DNA of 64,000 bases from Bacteroidia bacterium (GTDB lineage Bacteria; Bacteroidota; Bacteroidia; UKL13-3). The position numbers and the translations under genes are program-made. The stretch is from contig JAKLJI010000001.1 in assembly GCA_023151275.1 (NCBI GenBank), positions 688,220 through 752,219 of the forward strand. The letters run 5' to 3'. Shown here piece by piece: positions 18,398 to 27,280 of the stretch. Positions within the stretch are counted from its first letter, which is position 1, and every line of letters begins with the position of its first letter. The notes below the pieces were generated by a model. It worked only from the letters and a program-made list of their open reading frames with translations, had not been told where the DNA came from and made no database searches.

Positions 18398-20113
18398 TTA
18401 TTCATATTTACCCCTTAGTTCTGCTATAACTGCACTTAGTAAAACATCACCTCTTAAATCCGCATACTTATCAGCAATAGAATATCGGGCACCCTTTATT
18501 TTTCCTTCTACTTTCAGTACTTTATCTTCCATCAGTTTCATCTTTAAATAGTTTATTTGATTTCTTGACAGGGATTCTTTCAGTAAATCTTCTAAATCGC
18601 CAATCTTCAAAGCATTTCCTTGCAATGCCAGCAGAATGAGTTCTATCTCTTTTACCAAATATCTTTTGCCAATTTTCAAGCCGTCATTTACCAGTGCATG
18701 GTATTCTTGCGATAAAGTATAGCGATTGGTATGTCCTGAAATTTTTTCGATTAACCCTGATTTTTCTAACTGGCTTACAATTTCGGCTTTCAGGTTTTGG
18801 AATATGCCGTTCCGAATTTTGCAAAGCGTAATAATTTGTTCTACACCCAACTTGGGTTCTTTCTCGCTGTTTTGGTATTGGCTTACGAAAACATGAAATG
18901 CTTTGTCAATAATTTCAGTCCGTAGGGTAAGCGAAACCTGAAACATATCCGAATTTTTGTAGTCTGGTTCGGCTTTCCCTTCAGATAGGGTGATGGAAAA
19001 TATCTTATCTACACCCTGTCCGCTGCGTTCTACTAAGCCAGTCTTTTCCAGAATTTCGGTCATTAAGCGGCTTCGGGGTGTACTGCTTACTGTGAGTATA
19101 TTTTCTATAGTTACGCCTTTAGGAAAACCTCCCGGGTTGGTTATTGTGATTTTGCTGGGATATTGCTTTACAACCGCTTCGCTGGTAATGGTATAATCTC
19201 GGTGAGCAATGGCATTGAGTACGGCTTCACGAATTACTTCTTCATTAAAATCATACAAATCAAAAATATAAGCTCCCGACAGAATGGGATATTTTCGGTT
19301 GAGTGTGGGTTGATTAATGAGTTTCCAAAGGCTGTCAATGGCTATAAATAAAGGTTCATCAATTACTTCACGGCTATCGTGGTGTATTTGTGCTTCGCTG
19401 TTGCGAAACTCCCAAATGGTTTTGCTTTGGGGAAGTTTAGCATGAATCACTTCTTTTTTAGCTAATAAAATTAAGGCAGCATAGGTGAGTTTACCGTTGT
19501 CGAGTAATTTCAAATCGGTTAAAACTTGTTCGGTACTGAGTTGCAAAAAGCCCGGATTTTTTTGTTTACGGGCATAGCTCTCTTTCATTTTCTTGATGGC
19601 TGCTTCATCTAAATCGGCTATGCTGATGCTTTCGCAAAATTTGGCCGAGAAATCGGGTTCTTGTTCTGAAAGTATGGCAAACATTTCTTCATCACTCATA
19701 TTGCGTAGACTTTCACCAACCCTCATCAATGGTACTCCTTCAAACTTCATCATCTTACCAACGGGTCTTGGCGGAATATGAGCAATCAAAACCCGCAATC
19801 CATTTTCATAGAGTTCCTCCATGCGAACCCTGATGCCCAAACGACTATAGGTTTCATCTTCTAAAGCTCCAATCTTGCCTTGTGCAAAATCACTGCCTAC
19901 CACATCATGTGGGGCTTTATCGGCCATGCCTAAAACCAACATGCCGCCACCTTCATTAGCGAATGCCACTACATAACCCAAAAAGCACCTGCGTCTCTCT
20001 TCTTGTTCCTTATGTTCGCTGCCGGCATAAGAGAAGTTGTGCGTGGCTGCTTTAAACTCAACCTTGTCTTCACTTTCCTTGAGCTGTATTAATTCTGTTA
20101 TTGTCATAAGCAT
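18398..20113 (-). CDS. AlbA_2 (Schlafen-like) / HATPase_c_4 ATP-binding protein, copy 2
   Basis: 571 residues (569 if the second ATG is used). The N-terminal AlbA_2 domain (Schlafen-type nucleic-acid-binding fold) shows EDKVEFKAA and then VVAFANEGGGMLVLGMADK, about residues 10-130. The middle carries the HATPase_c_4 signature EAVLNAIAHRDY. The C-terminal part ends in a winged-helix-like region. This architecture (COG2865, often annotated as transcriptional regulator or RecG-like) is frequent in type I restriction loci, where its job is unsettled: regulation or an accessory defence function. A second, diverged copy lies at 23724-25478. It sits between metallophosphoesterase and hsdR on the same strand. 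Confidence 0.85.
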   Translation of the reverse strand: MLMTITELIQLKESEDKVEFKAATHNFSYAGSEHKEQEERRRCFLGYVVAFANEGGGMLVLGMADKAPHDVVGSDFAQGKIGALEDETYSRLGIRVRMEELYENGLRVLIAHIPPRPVGKMMKFEGVPLMRVGESLRNMSDEEMFAILSEQEPDFSAKFCESISIADLDEAAIKKMKESYARKQKNPGFLQLSTEQVLTDLKLLDNGKLTYAALILLAKKEVIHAKLPQSKTIWEFRNSEAQIHHDSREVIDEPLFIAIDSLWKLINQPTLNRKYPILSGAYIFDLYDFNEEVIREAVLNAIAHRDYTITSEAVVKQYPSKITITNPGGFPKGVTIENILTVSSTPRSRLMTEILEKTGLVERSGQGVDKIFSITLSEGKAEPDYKNSDMFQVSLTLRTEIIDKAFHVFVSQYQNSEKEPKLGVEQIITLCKIRNGIFQNLKAEIVSQLEKSGLIEKISGHTNRYTLSQEYHALVNDGLKIGKRYLVKEIELILLALQGNALKIGDLEDLLKESLSRNQINYLKMKLMEDKVLKVEGKIKGARYSIADKYADLRGDVLLSAVIAELRGKYE

Positions 20114-20183
20114 TGTATTATTCGTTTTTGCATAATAAAGCTAGTCACTTTATTGTGCAGATTTTGGTTTATTATTCTGATTT

Positions 20184-20945
20184 TCATATCTCAATCACTT
20201 TATTTGGTTCAAAAAGCCGATGTTCGTTTCGTTGTACATAGCCCAACTGATTGGTTATGAGTTTGGTATTGCCAATGGTGAACTCAGGGGTATTGGTATG
20301 ATGATGACCGTACACCCAAGAGGCAATTTCGGAAGCTTCAATCAGGTCATGCAATTCCACTGCAAAAGCATCATTGAGCACATCGCCCTTGTATTGCTCG
20401 GGATAATTGAGAAAAGTGGGGCAATGATGGGTGAAAACGGCCAATTTTTCCTCCTTCTTGTTTAGCTCATTTTGAATAAATGCCAAGCTCTCAGCATGCA
20501 GTTGGTTGTATTGTTCTGCCGAAAAGCGAAAGTCTTTGTGTTTGATTAAATGAAAATCATTCAGGCTGCGTTCAATCTGCCATTGGTAGCCGGGACTGAT
20601 GTGACTCCACAGGGTTGAGAAAATCAACTTCACACCTTCATGCACCACCGAAGTATTGTTCACCAAAAACACATTGCTGCGAATGCCCTCATTTAGTAAT
20701 CCACTTTTTTCGGCAATATCAAAATGGTAATACTCATGATTACCAGGCATCCAGTAGGTCTTTTTGAAATTATCTGCCAGGAAACTGAAAAAATCTTGAT
20801 GCTTATCTATCACCGCAAAAGGCACAATGTCGCCTGCCAATACCAATACATCACCCACCCGCTGCAAAGGGTGCTGCTTTAAGAACTCCTTGTTGGCAGG
20901 GAATTCTATATGAAGGTCGGAAGCGTATTGGATTTTGAGTGGCAT
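20184..20945 (-). CDS. Metallophosphoesterase
   Basis: 253 residues of the calcineurin-like phosphoesterase fold. Metal-binding motifs are in order: YASDLHIEF (D-x-H) at residues 7-15, VLAGDIV (GD) near 37, MPGNHEYYH (GNHE) near 68, FTHHCPT near 170, and VYGHHHTN (GHxH) near 218. All dimetal ligands are present, so it is likely active on a phosphodiester or nucleotide; the substrate is unknown. It starts 3 nt after the DUF2188 gene and lies inside the R-M island, so it may be a defence accessory or regulator. Confidence 0.9.
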   Translation of the reverse strand: MPLKIQYASDLHIEFPANKEFLKQHPLQRVGDVLVLAGDIVPFAVIDKHQDFFSFLADNFKKTYWMPGNHEYYHFDIAEKSGLLNEGIRSNVFLVNNTSVVHEGVKLIFSTLWSHISPGYQWQIERSLNDFHLIKHKDFRFSAEQYNQLHAESLAFIQNELNKKEEKLAVFTHHCPTFLNYPEQYKGDVLNDAFAVELHDLIEASEIASWVYGHHHTNTPEFTIGNTKLITNQLGYVQRNEHRLFEPNKVIEI

Positions 20946-20948
20946 ATT

Positions 20949-21188
20949 TTATTTCTTTTTATCTTTTGGCGGATTGGGATCATTTCCATAACTGTTTGGA
21001 TTCTGAATCTTTCCATCTTTTCCATGTGGAATCAATTCAGACTTTTCCTGTTTTGATTTTTCTCGGCTCCAGTCCATAGCTTCCTTTTTGGTTTCAAAAT
21101 GCTTGGATGCTCTTTCGGCATTTTCTCGTTTCGAATCCCAACCACCTTTTTCAGAATTGGGAACTACATGTCTTTCTTTACGTGGCAT
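20949..21188 (-). CDS. DUF2188 small protein
   Basis: 79 residues, very hydrophilic. It matches the DUF2188 pattern: HVVPN at the start, GGWDSKREN, ASKHFETKKEAMDW, and the C-terminal SELIPHGKDGKIQN and SYGNDPNPPKD. The family is common in Bacteria, often near stress or defence genes; no function is established. It is packed between the DUF4917 gene (19-nt gap) and the metallophosphoesterase (3-nt gap), so it belongs to the same transcript. Confidence 0.85.
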   Translation of the reverse strand: MPRKERHVVPNSEKGGWDSKRENAERASKHFETKKEAMDWSREKSKQEKSELIPHGKDGKIQNPNSYGNDPNPPKDKKK

Positions 21189-21207
21189 ATACTTTTGATT
21201 TTATTAA

Positions 21208-22299
21208 TTATCCCCATACCTCTGCCGATTCAGCATCATAATAGCTGACCTCAAAGTCTTGGTTTCTTCTTTTTCTTTTAATTGATTCAGCGGCTTGAAT
21301 AATTTTCTTGTTTGCTTCCGAATCGGGATTCCCATATATACTTACAAATAAGTGATTAATTTTTCCGGCTGTTATCTTCTTAATGATGTGTTCGTCATTT
21401 GCAGAAAATGAAACACCATAAGTAAACAAGCAGGCAGTTGATTTTTTGTCACCAGTTTTCATTCTCTGGCTAAAGCTCTTGTAAGAATGATACAGATAAC
21501 CGCTATGCGTAATTCTTGTGAGCTTCTTTGTGCTGTCTCCTTCTGCGACAAAAAGGGGAAATCGATTAGCCTCCAATGCTTCTCTGGTTTGCTTAATTAA
21601 AGGCTTACCGGTATTTATCCAGGTGAACTTTTCAATTTCAGCATCTCGCTCAAATACATGCAATGCTCCATGTAGATAATGGATGTTCTGACCATGAGCA
21701 TTACTGTCTCCCTGCCAAATCACATAGTCTGAAACCGAAATTGGAATGCCTGCTTCATTTAATTCTACATCCTTTCCAAATCCGTCATTGGGCATAGCAT
21801 TGAGTAGTTTTTCATTTAAGCCAAACATTAATGTCCAATAGAGTAGTAAGTCATAATTCAATGAATAGATTGTTCCATCATTGCCAAGAAAGTTGTTCAG
21901 GAATTGAACACAAGACCTATACTTAGATTCATCGATGGAACTAGGCCATTCGGGGTGGTTTTTTGCAATAGTTTGAATGAGTATTTCTTTGATTTTTTTT
22001 GCATGCCTTTGAAGTTTTGATACTGTCCTTGGCAAATTGTCTTTGTATGATGGCAACACAAGGGCAGCATATTCAAGTGCATGAATAACTTCTTCAAAAT
22101 CTTGTGTTTTAAGGGTTTTGAAAACTACCTTTACTTCAGGCATTTTTGAGAAATCTGCCTGTTTGTATAAAGATGAATAAGTGAATATCGTGGGCACACA
22201 AGCAATACTAAAGCCATTACCCAACAAAAGGTTCTTTTTGTTGTACCCTGACGCCAGCTCTAATGCTTTAGTAAATGTTATTGTCTTCATACTATTCAT
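21208..22299 (-). CDS. DUF4917 family protein with SIR2-like motif layout
   Basis: 363 residues. Recognisable as DUF4917. I also see a motif order like that of bacterial SIR2-type defence NADases: GNGFS at 27-31 (in place of GAGxS), SLNYD at 146-150 (in place of TTNYD), YLHG at 208-211 (in place of KLHG) and GVSFSANDEHI at 295-305 (in place of GYSFxDxxI). The similarity is my inference from spacing and motif, not a database result. If correct, this is a candidate NAD-degrading effector. Its ATG overlaps the hsdS stop by a few bases (a second in-frame ATG follows at 22290), so it is coupled to hsdS. It lies between hsdS and hsdR, away from the usual R-M core. Confidence 0.8.
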   Translation of the reverse strand: MNSMKTITFTKALELASGYNKKNLLLGNGFSIACVPTIFTYSSLYKQADFSKMPEVKVVFKTLKTQDFEEVIHALEYAALVLPSYKDNLPRTVSKLQRHAKKIKEILIQTIAKNHPEWPSSIDESKYRSCVQFLNNFLGNDGTIYSLNYDLLLYWTLMFGLNEKLLNAMPNDGFGKDVELNEAGIPISVSDYVIWQGDSNAHGQNIHYLHGALHVFERDAEIEKFTWINTGKPLIKQTREALEANRFPLFVAEGDSTKKLTRITHSGYLYHSYKSFSQRMKTGDKKSTACLFTYGVSFSANDEHIIKKITAGKINHLFVSIYGNPDSEANKKIIQAAESIKRKRRNQDFEVSYYDAESAEVWG

Positions 22300-23518
22300 T
22301 TATTTTTAACCTCACCTTCCCCGTCAACAACTGCTGCATCAACCCCTTTTTCTGCTCCCTCAACTTCTCCGCTTTGGCTTTGAGTAGGCTGATTTCTTTA
22401 TCTGCCGCTTGCAGCACCTGGGCTATGGCGGTTTGTTCTTCGAGAGAAGGAAGTTTGATTTTTATAATTGAAAAACCATCCCAACGCAATCCACCTCTGC
22501 GGTCAATTGAGCCTTCCATTCTGTTTTGATATTGATATACCAATGGATGAGATTTCAATAACTTGTAGAAGAAATCATCATTGACTGTTTTATCAGTTTT
22601 GAAAACCGTATACATCGGACTGATTAAGGCTTCTTCCAAAATTTCTTGATATCCGATACTTCCTTCTTCGATATGATTTGTAGCGTAGGCAAAATGGTTT
22701 TTCGGGACAATCTTGTAAGTGCTTACATCATCAGCAAAAATCTTTCTTCCGAAGTATTCTAGTGAAGGAACAAGCCCATCATATTTTGTGCACGATAAAA
22801 CTGTTAGTTGTTTGTCGCTTTTATTTCTGATACTAACTTCCTTGGCTACATCTCGGATATGAATTTCCTTCCACTCCCCCTCAAATCCCTTCAACCGTTT
22901 CTTCCCTGTAAGCAATTGCTGCATGAGCCATTTTTTGCGGAGTTCTTTTTGGGCTATGAGTTTTTCGGTGGTGTGTATGGCGACATCTGCTGTGCTCAGC
23001 ACACGGGCTATGGCTTTTTGCTCGGGAAGTGGGGGGAGTGGGATTTTGAATTCCTTTAAGTCGCTGCCATTAATTGAATTAATTGTTGCTCCTAGATTTC
23101 TGTGTATTTCTCTATTGTAAATGTCAGTATTGAAAACGTGAATTAGATACTCGTTATAATCCCCTCTAAAAATTGCCATGAATGCACCAAATGCCATTCC
23201 TTCAGCATCTTCATTTATTAAAGCACATTTTCCAATTAATGATTTACTGCCATTTCTAACACAAATCAAAATATCGTTCTTTTTAACAGGATTAAAATCC
23301 CCCTTTTTAACTTTTACAAATACATTGTCATCGAATGTTATTCTTCCGCCTTGAACATTTGAAGAACGCAAAACAAGCACTCCAGTTTCTTCGCAAATAT
23401 CATCAGGACTATAGGTGAGACCTGAAACTACATTTCCTAACTTCCCAAGTTTCTTCACATCCCAATCACTTGGAATTTCAGTATTGTAAAACGCTTTGGT
23501 ATTTTTTATTTCAGCCAT
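22292..23518 (-). CDS. hsdS: Type I restriction enzyme, specificity subunit
   Basis: 408 residues, a full two-TRD S subunit that sets the DNA target for HsdM and HsdR. TRD1 covers about 15-150. The first conserved helical region holds PLPPLPEQKAIARVLSTAD and ends KKWLMQQLLTGKKRL (about 200). TRD2 follows (210-360), then the second conserved region EEQTAIAQVLQAADKEI...KKGLMQQLLTGK. The two conserved regions repeat each other, which is the pseudo-dimer typical of HsdS. Start ATG 23518. The stop overlaps the DUF4917 start. A separate half-size S protein lies at 27690-28250 in the same locus. Confidence 0.95.
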   Translation of the reverse strand: MAEIKNTKAFYNTEIPSDWDVKKLGKLGNVVSGLTYSPDDICEETGVLVLRSSNVQGGRITFDDNVFVKVKKGDFNPVKKNDILICVRNGSKSLIGKCALINEDAEGMAFGAFMAIFRGDYNEYLIHVFNTDIYNREIHRNLGATINSINGSDLKEFKIPLPPLPEQKAIARVLSTADVAIHTTEKLIAQKELRKKWLMQQLLTGKKRLKGFEGEWKEIHIRDVAKEVSIRNKSDKQLTVLSCTKYDGLVPSLEYFGRKIFADDVSTYKIVPKNHFAYATNHIEEGSIGYQEILEEALISPMYTVFKTDKTVNDDFFYKLLKSHPLVYQYQNRMEGSIDRRGGLRWDGFSIIKIKLPSLEEQTAIAQVLQAADKEISLLKAKAEKLREQKKGLMQQLLTGKVRLKINE

Positions 23519-23523
23519 TATTT

Positions 23524-23727
23524 CTAATTTGGGTTACTTGCAAACAAGTTTGCAAAGATGTTTGGGTGAATACGTTGGTTTATAGCTGTTTGCTCTTTGC
23601 ATACTGCAAACGAAACCGCCTGAACCTGCAAAGAAGTCGATGAGCTAAGTTGGCAACTTTGCAAAGAAACTTGCAAAGAAGAATTTTGTAAATTGCTGAT
23701 TATCAATATCTTTTTCTTTGCAATCAT
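23524..23727 (-). other. Short frame rich in TTTGCAA repeats between AlbA_2 gene and hsdS
   Basis: A 67-codon frame whose ATG overlaps the preceding gene's stop (ATGA), ending 6 nt before hsdS. The DNA is dominated by TTTGCAA words in both orientations (TTCTTTGCAAG, TTCTTTGCAAAG, TTCTTTGCAGG, CTTTGCAAACTTG, TTTGCAAGTAAC). The predicted peptide is Ser/Gln/Leu-rich with no recognisable domain, as expected from translated repeats. It may serve only as a coupling or recombination segment; I would not call it a gene with confidence. Confidence 0.35.
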
Positions 23728-25478
23728 TGTTTCAATTTGTAGGTTCGTTGGTTGTGTTTGGTTTCTTCAGCTATTTCTATATGTCCGTTTTCAACCATTT
23801 CGGCAAACAGACGTGATACATACGAAGCATTGGTATCGGGTATATTCAATATTTTCCTAGCAGCTTCATTGGTAATTTCATCAGCCGTTTTTAAATATCT
23901 GATAATAGATTCTATATGCTCGGCACGTTCTTGTTTCTTTAGCTTTGAGTAACTAATCTTGTCTTCAATATCCACCAACTTGCTTTTATGGATTATGTAC
24001 TTCACACCGGAAGTTCTGCCAGTGGTCTCTATAAATTCAATCTCCAGCAATTCGGCTAAAATTTTCCGCAGCTGATAATGGTTTACAAAGGGCAGCTGTT
24101 CTAGCTGTTGAAAGGTGAGTTTTTGACCCGTGTAGATATGGTTCAATACTATGAGTTTTTCAAGATCAATATCTTTTTTGGCGGTTTGCTTATACATTAA
24201 ACTCAACTCGGCCAATTTTTCTGAATACACATCGGCTTCTACACGCAATAAAATGGAGTTTTCGGTCTGAATGGGTTGCGGTAATTTTTTGCCTTTGGAT
24301 AATAAAGCCGTAAATATTTTATCAAAACCGCTACCTGCTTTTTCGGCATAATTGATTTCACGCAACACATCCATAATGCCCGGATTGCGTGGATTGGTTT
24401 TCCGCAAGAAATTGGTTTCATTAATACCTTGTGGAAAATGACCGGGGCTTTCAAATTCTAAATAGTTAGGGTATTTTCTAATCTCGATAATTTGTTGTCG
24501 GCTATAATCACGATGGGCTATGGCATTGATCAAAAGCTCCCTGAGCACCACTTCCGGATAATCTTCGATATATTCTCTAAACAAGCCGAAGTGAAACTCC
24601 TTTACTTTGGTTTCGGATTTTAGTTGCTGATAACAAGCATCAGCCATCTCTATCAAATTGCCGCTATACTCAAAAGGTGTGTAAGTACCATCTTCGTAAT
24701 AACGGATGTATTTGATTTGATTGTAAGGGAGCTCTTTTAATGCTTTATTGTTTCCAATAAAAAGAATTCCTGTGGTAGTTGGCAGCAATTTTCCATTTTC
24801 TTCCTTTATAAGTCCCAGCGTTTCTGTGAACTCAGGGGAATTATTTTTCAGATAGGGACTTTGTGGTTTTTCTCGTTGAATCCGCAAGAATAAATTTCTT
24901 GTTTTTTCTATATCCTGCCATCCAGGAATCGGATTTCCCTGCTTATCTGTTTCTTTACTTGATAATGGTAAATCCCAAGTTTTCTGGTCATATACTATTA
25001 AGCCTTTTTCAGCTTGAATAGTCGCCATTTCATAAGTTTCAATCGTTCTATTTCCATCATTACTTCGAATCGGGTATTCACCTTTTGAAGTTCGATGCAA
25101 TTGGGTAGTAAATGGAACTTCAAGAACCAAAATTTCTTTTCCCTCAATAGTTAGCCTATGTGGTTTGATGGTAATAGATGGAACTGTTCTGTCTTGAATT
25201 TGCCTAATAAGTTCAAACACTTTGCTGTCAGCATATTCAAAGTCAGGGTTAACTTCTTTGGTTTTATCTTCTATTCCGACAAATAAAAAGCCTCCTTTTT
25301 TATTAGCAAATGCTACCACATCTTTGGCCAGTTCATCATACTTTGGGGCAAAGTTTTTCAAAGACTTACCAAAAGCAATTTTATCTTCCAATTGCTCCTT
25401 GAAATCAAGTGTTTCACACTCACCTTTTGCTAAAAGGTTGTAAAACCACTGGATGCTATGCCTGGTGAGTTTTTCCAT
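23724..25478 (-). CDS. AlbA_2 (Schlafen-like) / HATPase_c_4 ATP-binding protein, copy 1
   Basis: 584 residues. N-terminal AlbA_2 domain: ECETLDFKEQL at about 17, DVVAFANKKGGFLFVGIEDK at about 48-70, then VPFTTQLHRTSKGEYPIR. Middle HATPase_c_4 block: VVLRELLINAIAHRDYS (about 310-330) and GFDKIF. C-terminal winged-helix regions end with NGHIEIAEETK. Same architecture as 18398-20113 but clearly diverged, so an old duplication or two independent acquisitions. It starts 3 nt after hsdM stops, which makes it an M-linked gene of the locus, a position known in other type I loci. Role unproven. Confidence 0.85.
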   Translation of the reverse strand: MEKLTRHSIQWFYNLLAKGECETLDFKEQLEDKIAFGKSLKNFAPKYDELAKDVVAFANKKGGFLFVGIEDKTKEVNPDFEYADSKVFELIRQIQDRTVPSITIKPHRLTIEGKEILVLEVPFTTQLHRTSKGEYPIRSNDGNRTIETYEMATIQAEKGLIVYDQKTWDLPLSSKETDKQGNPIPGWQDIEKTRNLFLRIQREKPQSPYLKNNSPEFTETLGLIKEENGKLLPTTTGILFIGNNKALKELPYNQIKYIRYYEDGTYTPFEYSGNLIEMADACYQQLKSETKVKEFHFGLFREYIEDYPEVVLRELLINAIAHRDYSRQQIIEIRKYPNYLEFESPGHFPQGINETNFLRKTNPRNPGIMDVLREINYAEKAGSGFDKIFTALLSKGKKLPQPIQTENSILLRVEADVYSEKLAELSLMYKQTAKKDIDLEKLIVLNHIYTGQKLTFQQLEQLPFVNHYQLRKILAELLEIEFIETTGRTSGVKYIIHKSKLVDIEDKISYSKLKKQERAEHIESIIRYLKTADEITNEAARKILNIPDTNASYVSRLFAEMVENGHIEIAEETKHNQRTYKLKQ

Positions 25479-25480
25479 TA

Positions 25481-27217
25481 CTAATTCATTAGCTGTTTCA
25501 AGTAAACATCAATTTCACTCTGCACTTTCACCAATTCACCTTCCAATTGCTCAATCTCCTTTTGCACCGCAGCAATATCCACTTCAGCTTCTTCTTCAAA
25601 GGTGTCCACATAGCGGGGTATGTTCAGGTTGTAATCGTTTTCCTGTATTTCTTCGGGTGTGGCGACGTAGCTGTACTTTGGAATAATGAGATATGAGTTG
25701 TTTAATGATGAATGATGAGGGATGAATGATGAATCATGAGTGTTGAATGATGAACTGTTTTCGTTTAGGATTTCCAGCTCAGATTTTAAGAGTTTTCCTC
25801 CCGATGGTATATGAATAAGCTGAGTTTCATCTATCTTCCAATTGCCCGAATTTTCCAATTGTTCATAATTCATCATTCCTAATTCATAACTCCTGAAAAG
25901 CTCATAGTTTGCAACAATTTTCCCAATATCACTTTCACGCAACTTGTTCTGGTTTTTAGCAGATTCATAGTGTTTGCTGGCATCAATAAACAAAAATTTA
26001 TTGCTATTCTTTTGCTTGTTAAATACCAAAATTGCAGCAGGTATTCCTGTACCAAAAAACAAATTGGCAGGTAATCCAATCACTGCTTCCAATAAATTTT
26101 CTTCAATGGTTTTTTGTCTGATTTTACCTTCACTGCTTCCTCTAAATAAAACCCCATGCGGAACCACAACACCTGCTTTACCACTTTCATTTAAGGTTTC
26201 TATCATGTGGCTGATAAAGGCCCAATCGCCTTTACTTTTTGGTGGTACTCCTCTCCAAAAACGGTTGTATTTATCGGTTTCAGGGTCGTAACTCACCGTA
26301 GTTTTTTCACCATCTTTGTCTTCTACTTTTCCCCATTTATCTAAGGAGAAAGGTGGGTTTGCCACTACGGTATCAAATTTCATTAAAGAGTCACCTTCTT
26401 TTAATTTAGGGTTTCTAATGGTATCTCCCCAACGAATAGTGGCATTGTCAAAGCCATGCAAAAACATGTTCATCACTGCCAATGCCCAAGTGCTTCCGTT
26501 GGCTTCTTGTCCGTAAAGCGAAAAGTTATCAGATCCTACCTCTTGTCCGGCTTTAATGAGCAATGAACCTGAGCCACAAGTTGGGTCGCAAATACGGGAG
26601 CCTGGTTTACTCTGGGTAAGTTTTGCTAAGAGGGTTGAAACTTCACTTGGTGTATAGAACTCACCCGCCTTTTTACCGGCATCACTGGCAAAATTAGCGA
26701 TAAGGTATTCATAAGCTCCTCCGATAATATCATTGCCTTCCACATGAGATGGTCGTAAATCGAGTGCTTCTATATTAAAATCGAGCAAGAGGTTCTTTAA
26801 GCGGGTGTTTTTATCTTTTGGCTCACCCAATTTACTTGTGTTAAAGTCGATGTTTTGGAATATTCCGGCTCCATCTTCGCTGTACAGTTTTTCACGATTA
26901 GCTTCTTCCAAATCATTTAAAGCAATATTGATAAGTTCTCCAATATTGGCTTCATTGCGGTGCTCGTATAGGTATTTAAAATGACTATGCTCGGGCACAA
27001 TAAAGCGTTCGTGTTGCATGGCGCGTTTAGCACGTTCCACATCACCGCTGTACTTTTTCAAATAGCCTTCCATTTTATCGTCATGCACATCGCTAAGGTA
27101 TTTCAGGAACAGCATGGTTAGCACATAGTCTTTGTAAACGCTTGGGTCGATGCTGCCTCTAAAGGTGTCGCAAGCTTTCCAAACTGCATCGTTGATGTCT
27201 TTCTGAGTTATTTTCAT
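25481..27217 (-). CDS. hsdM: Type I restriction enzyme, methyltransferase subunit (with repeat-derived insert)
   Basis: 578 residues. It methylates adenine (N6) in the target chosen by HsdS and is needed for both modification and restriction. An HsdM N-terminal helical domain occupies 1-150. Motif I DPTCGSGS lies at 211-218 and the catalytic NPPF at 287-290. The C-terminal block YSYVATPEEIQENDYNLNIP and the YVDTFEEE tail are typical. The odd part is about residues 443-512: this stretch sits where other HsdM proteins have a short linker, and it is encoded by heptamer repeats plus a spacer, in frame. It adds a Ser/Asn/His-rich region (SSSFNTHDSSFIPHHSS). All catalytic motifs lie before it. The start is ATG 27217, directly next to an inverted heptamer array. 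Confidence 0.95.
   Translation of the reverse strand: MKITQKDINDAVWKACDTFRGSIDPSVYKDYVLTMLFLKYLSDVHDDKMEGYLKKYSGDVERAKRAMQHERFIVPEHSHFKYLYEHRNEANIGELINIALNDLEEANREKLYSEDGAGIFQNIDFNTSKLGEPKDKNTRLKNLLLDFNIEALDLRPSHVEGNDIIGGAYEYLIANFASDAGKKAGEFYTPSEVSTLLAKLTQSKPGSRICDPTCGSGSLLIKAGQEVGSDNFSLYGQEANGSTWALAVMNMFLHGFDNATIRWGDTIRNPKLKEGDSLMKFDTVVANPPFSLDKWGKVEDKDGEKTTVSYDPETDKYNRFWRGVPPKSKGDWAFISHMIETLNESGKAGVVVPHGVLFRGSSEGKIRQKTIEENLLEAVIGLPANLFFGTGIPAAILVFNKQKNSNKFLFIDASKHYESAKNQNKLRESDIGKIVANYELFRSYELGMMNYEQLENSGNWKIDETQLIHIPSGGKLLKSELEILNENSSSFNTHDSSFIPHHSSLNNSYLIIPKYSYVATPEEIQENDYNLNIPRYVDTFEEEAEVDIAAVQKEIEQLEGELVKVQSEIDVYLKQLMN
25685..25894. repeat. Inverted heptamer arrays inside hsdM
   Basis: On the plus strand, 25685-25755 is built from 7-mers such as ATGAGTT, ATGATGA, GGGATGA and ATCATGA; 25860-25894 holds the reverse-complement type (CATAATT, CATCATT, CCTAATT, CATAACT). 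About 105 bp lie between. The layout copies that around the S23 genes but without an S23 gene, and it is read through in frame as part of HsdM. Confidence 0.75.
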
Positions 27218-27221
27218 TTGA

Positions 27222-27280
27222 ATGATGAATTATGAGGTATGAATTATGAGTTATGAATTATGAGTTATGAATTATGAATG
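27222..27280 (+). repeat. Heptamer array between S23 gene and hsdM
   Basis: Plus-strand 7-mers ATGATGA, ATTATGA, GGTATGA, ATTATGA, GTTATGA, ATTATGA, GTTATGA, ATTATGA. They overlap the last codons and stop of the S23 gene (27265) and end 5 nt before the hsdM ATG. The orientation is opposite to that of the array on the other side of the S23 gene, so the two can pair as a long hairpin. Confidence 0.85.

Noticed and set aside
18103..18405. 100-residue minus-strand frame between AlbA_2 copy 2 and hsdR
   Set aside because: Composition is low-complexity and repeat-derived, it overlaps hsdR's start and the preceding gene's end, and there is no recognisable domain.
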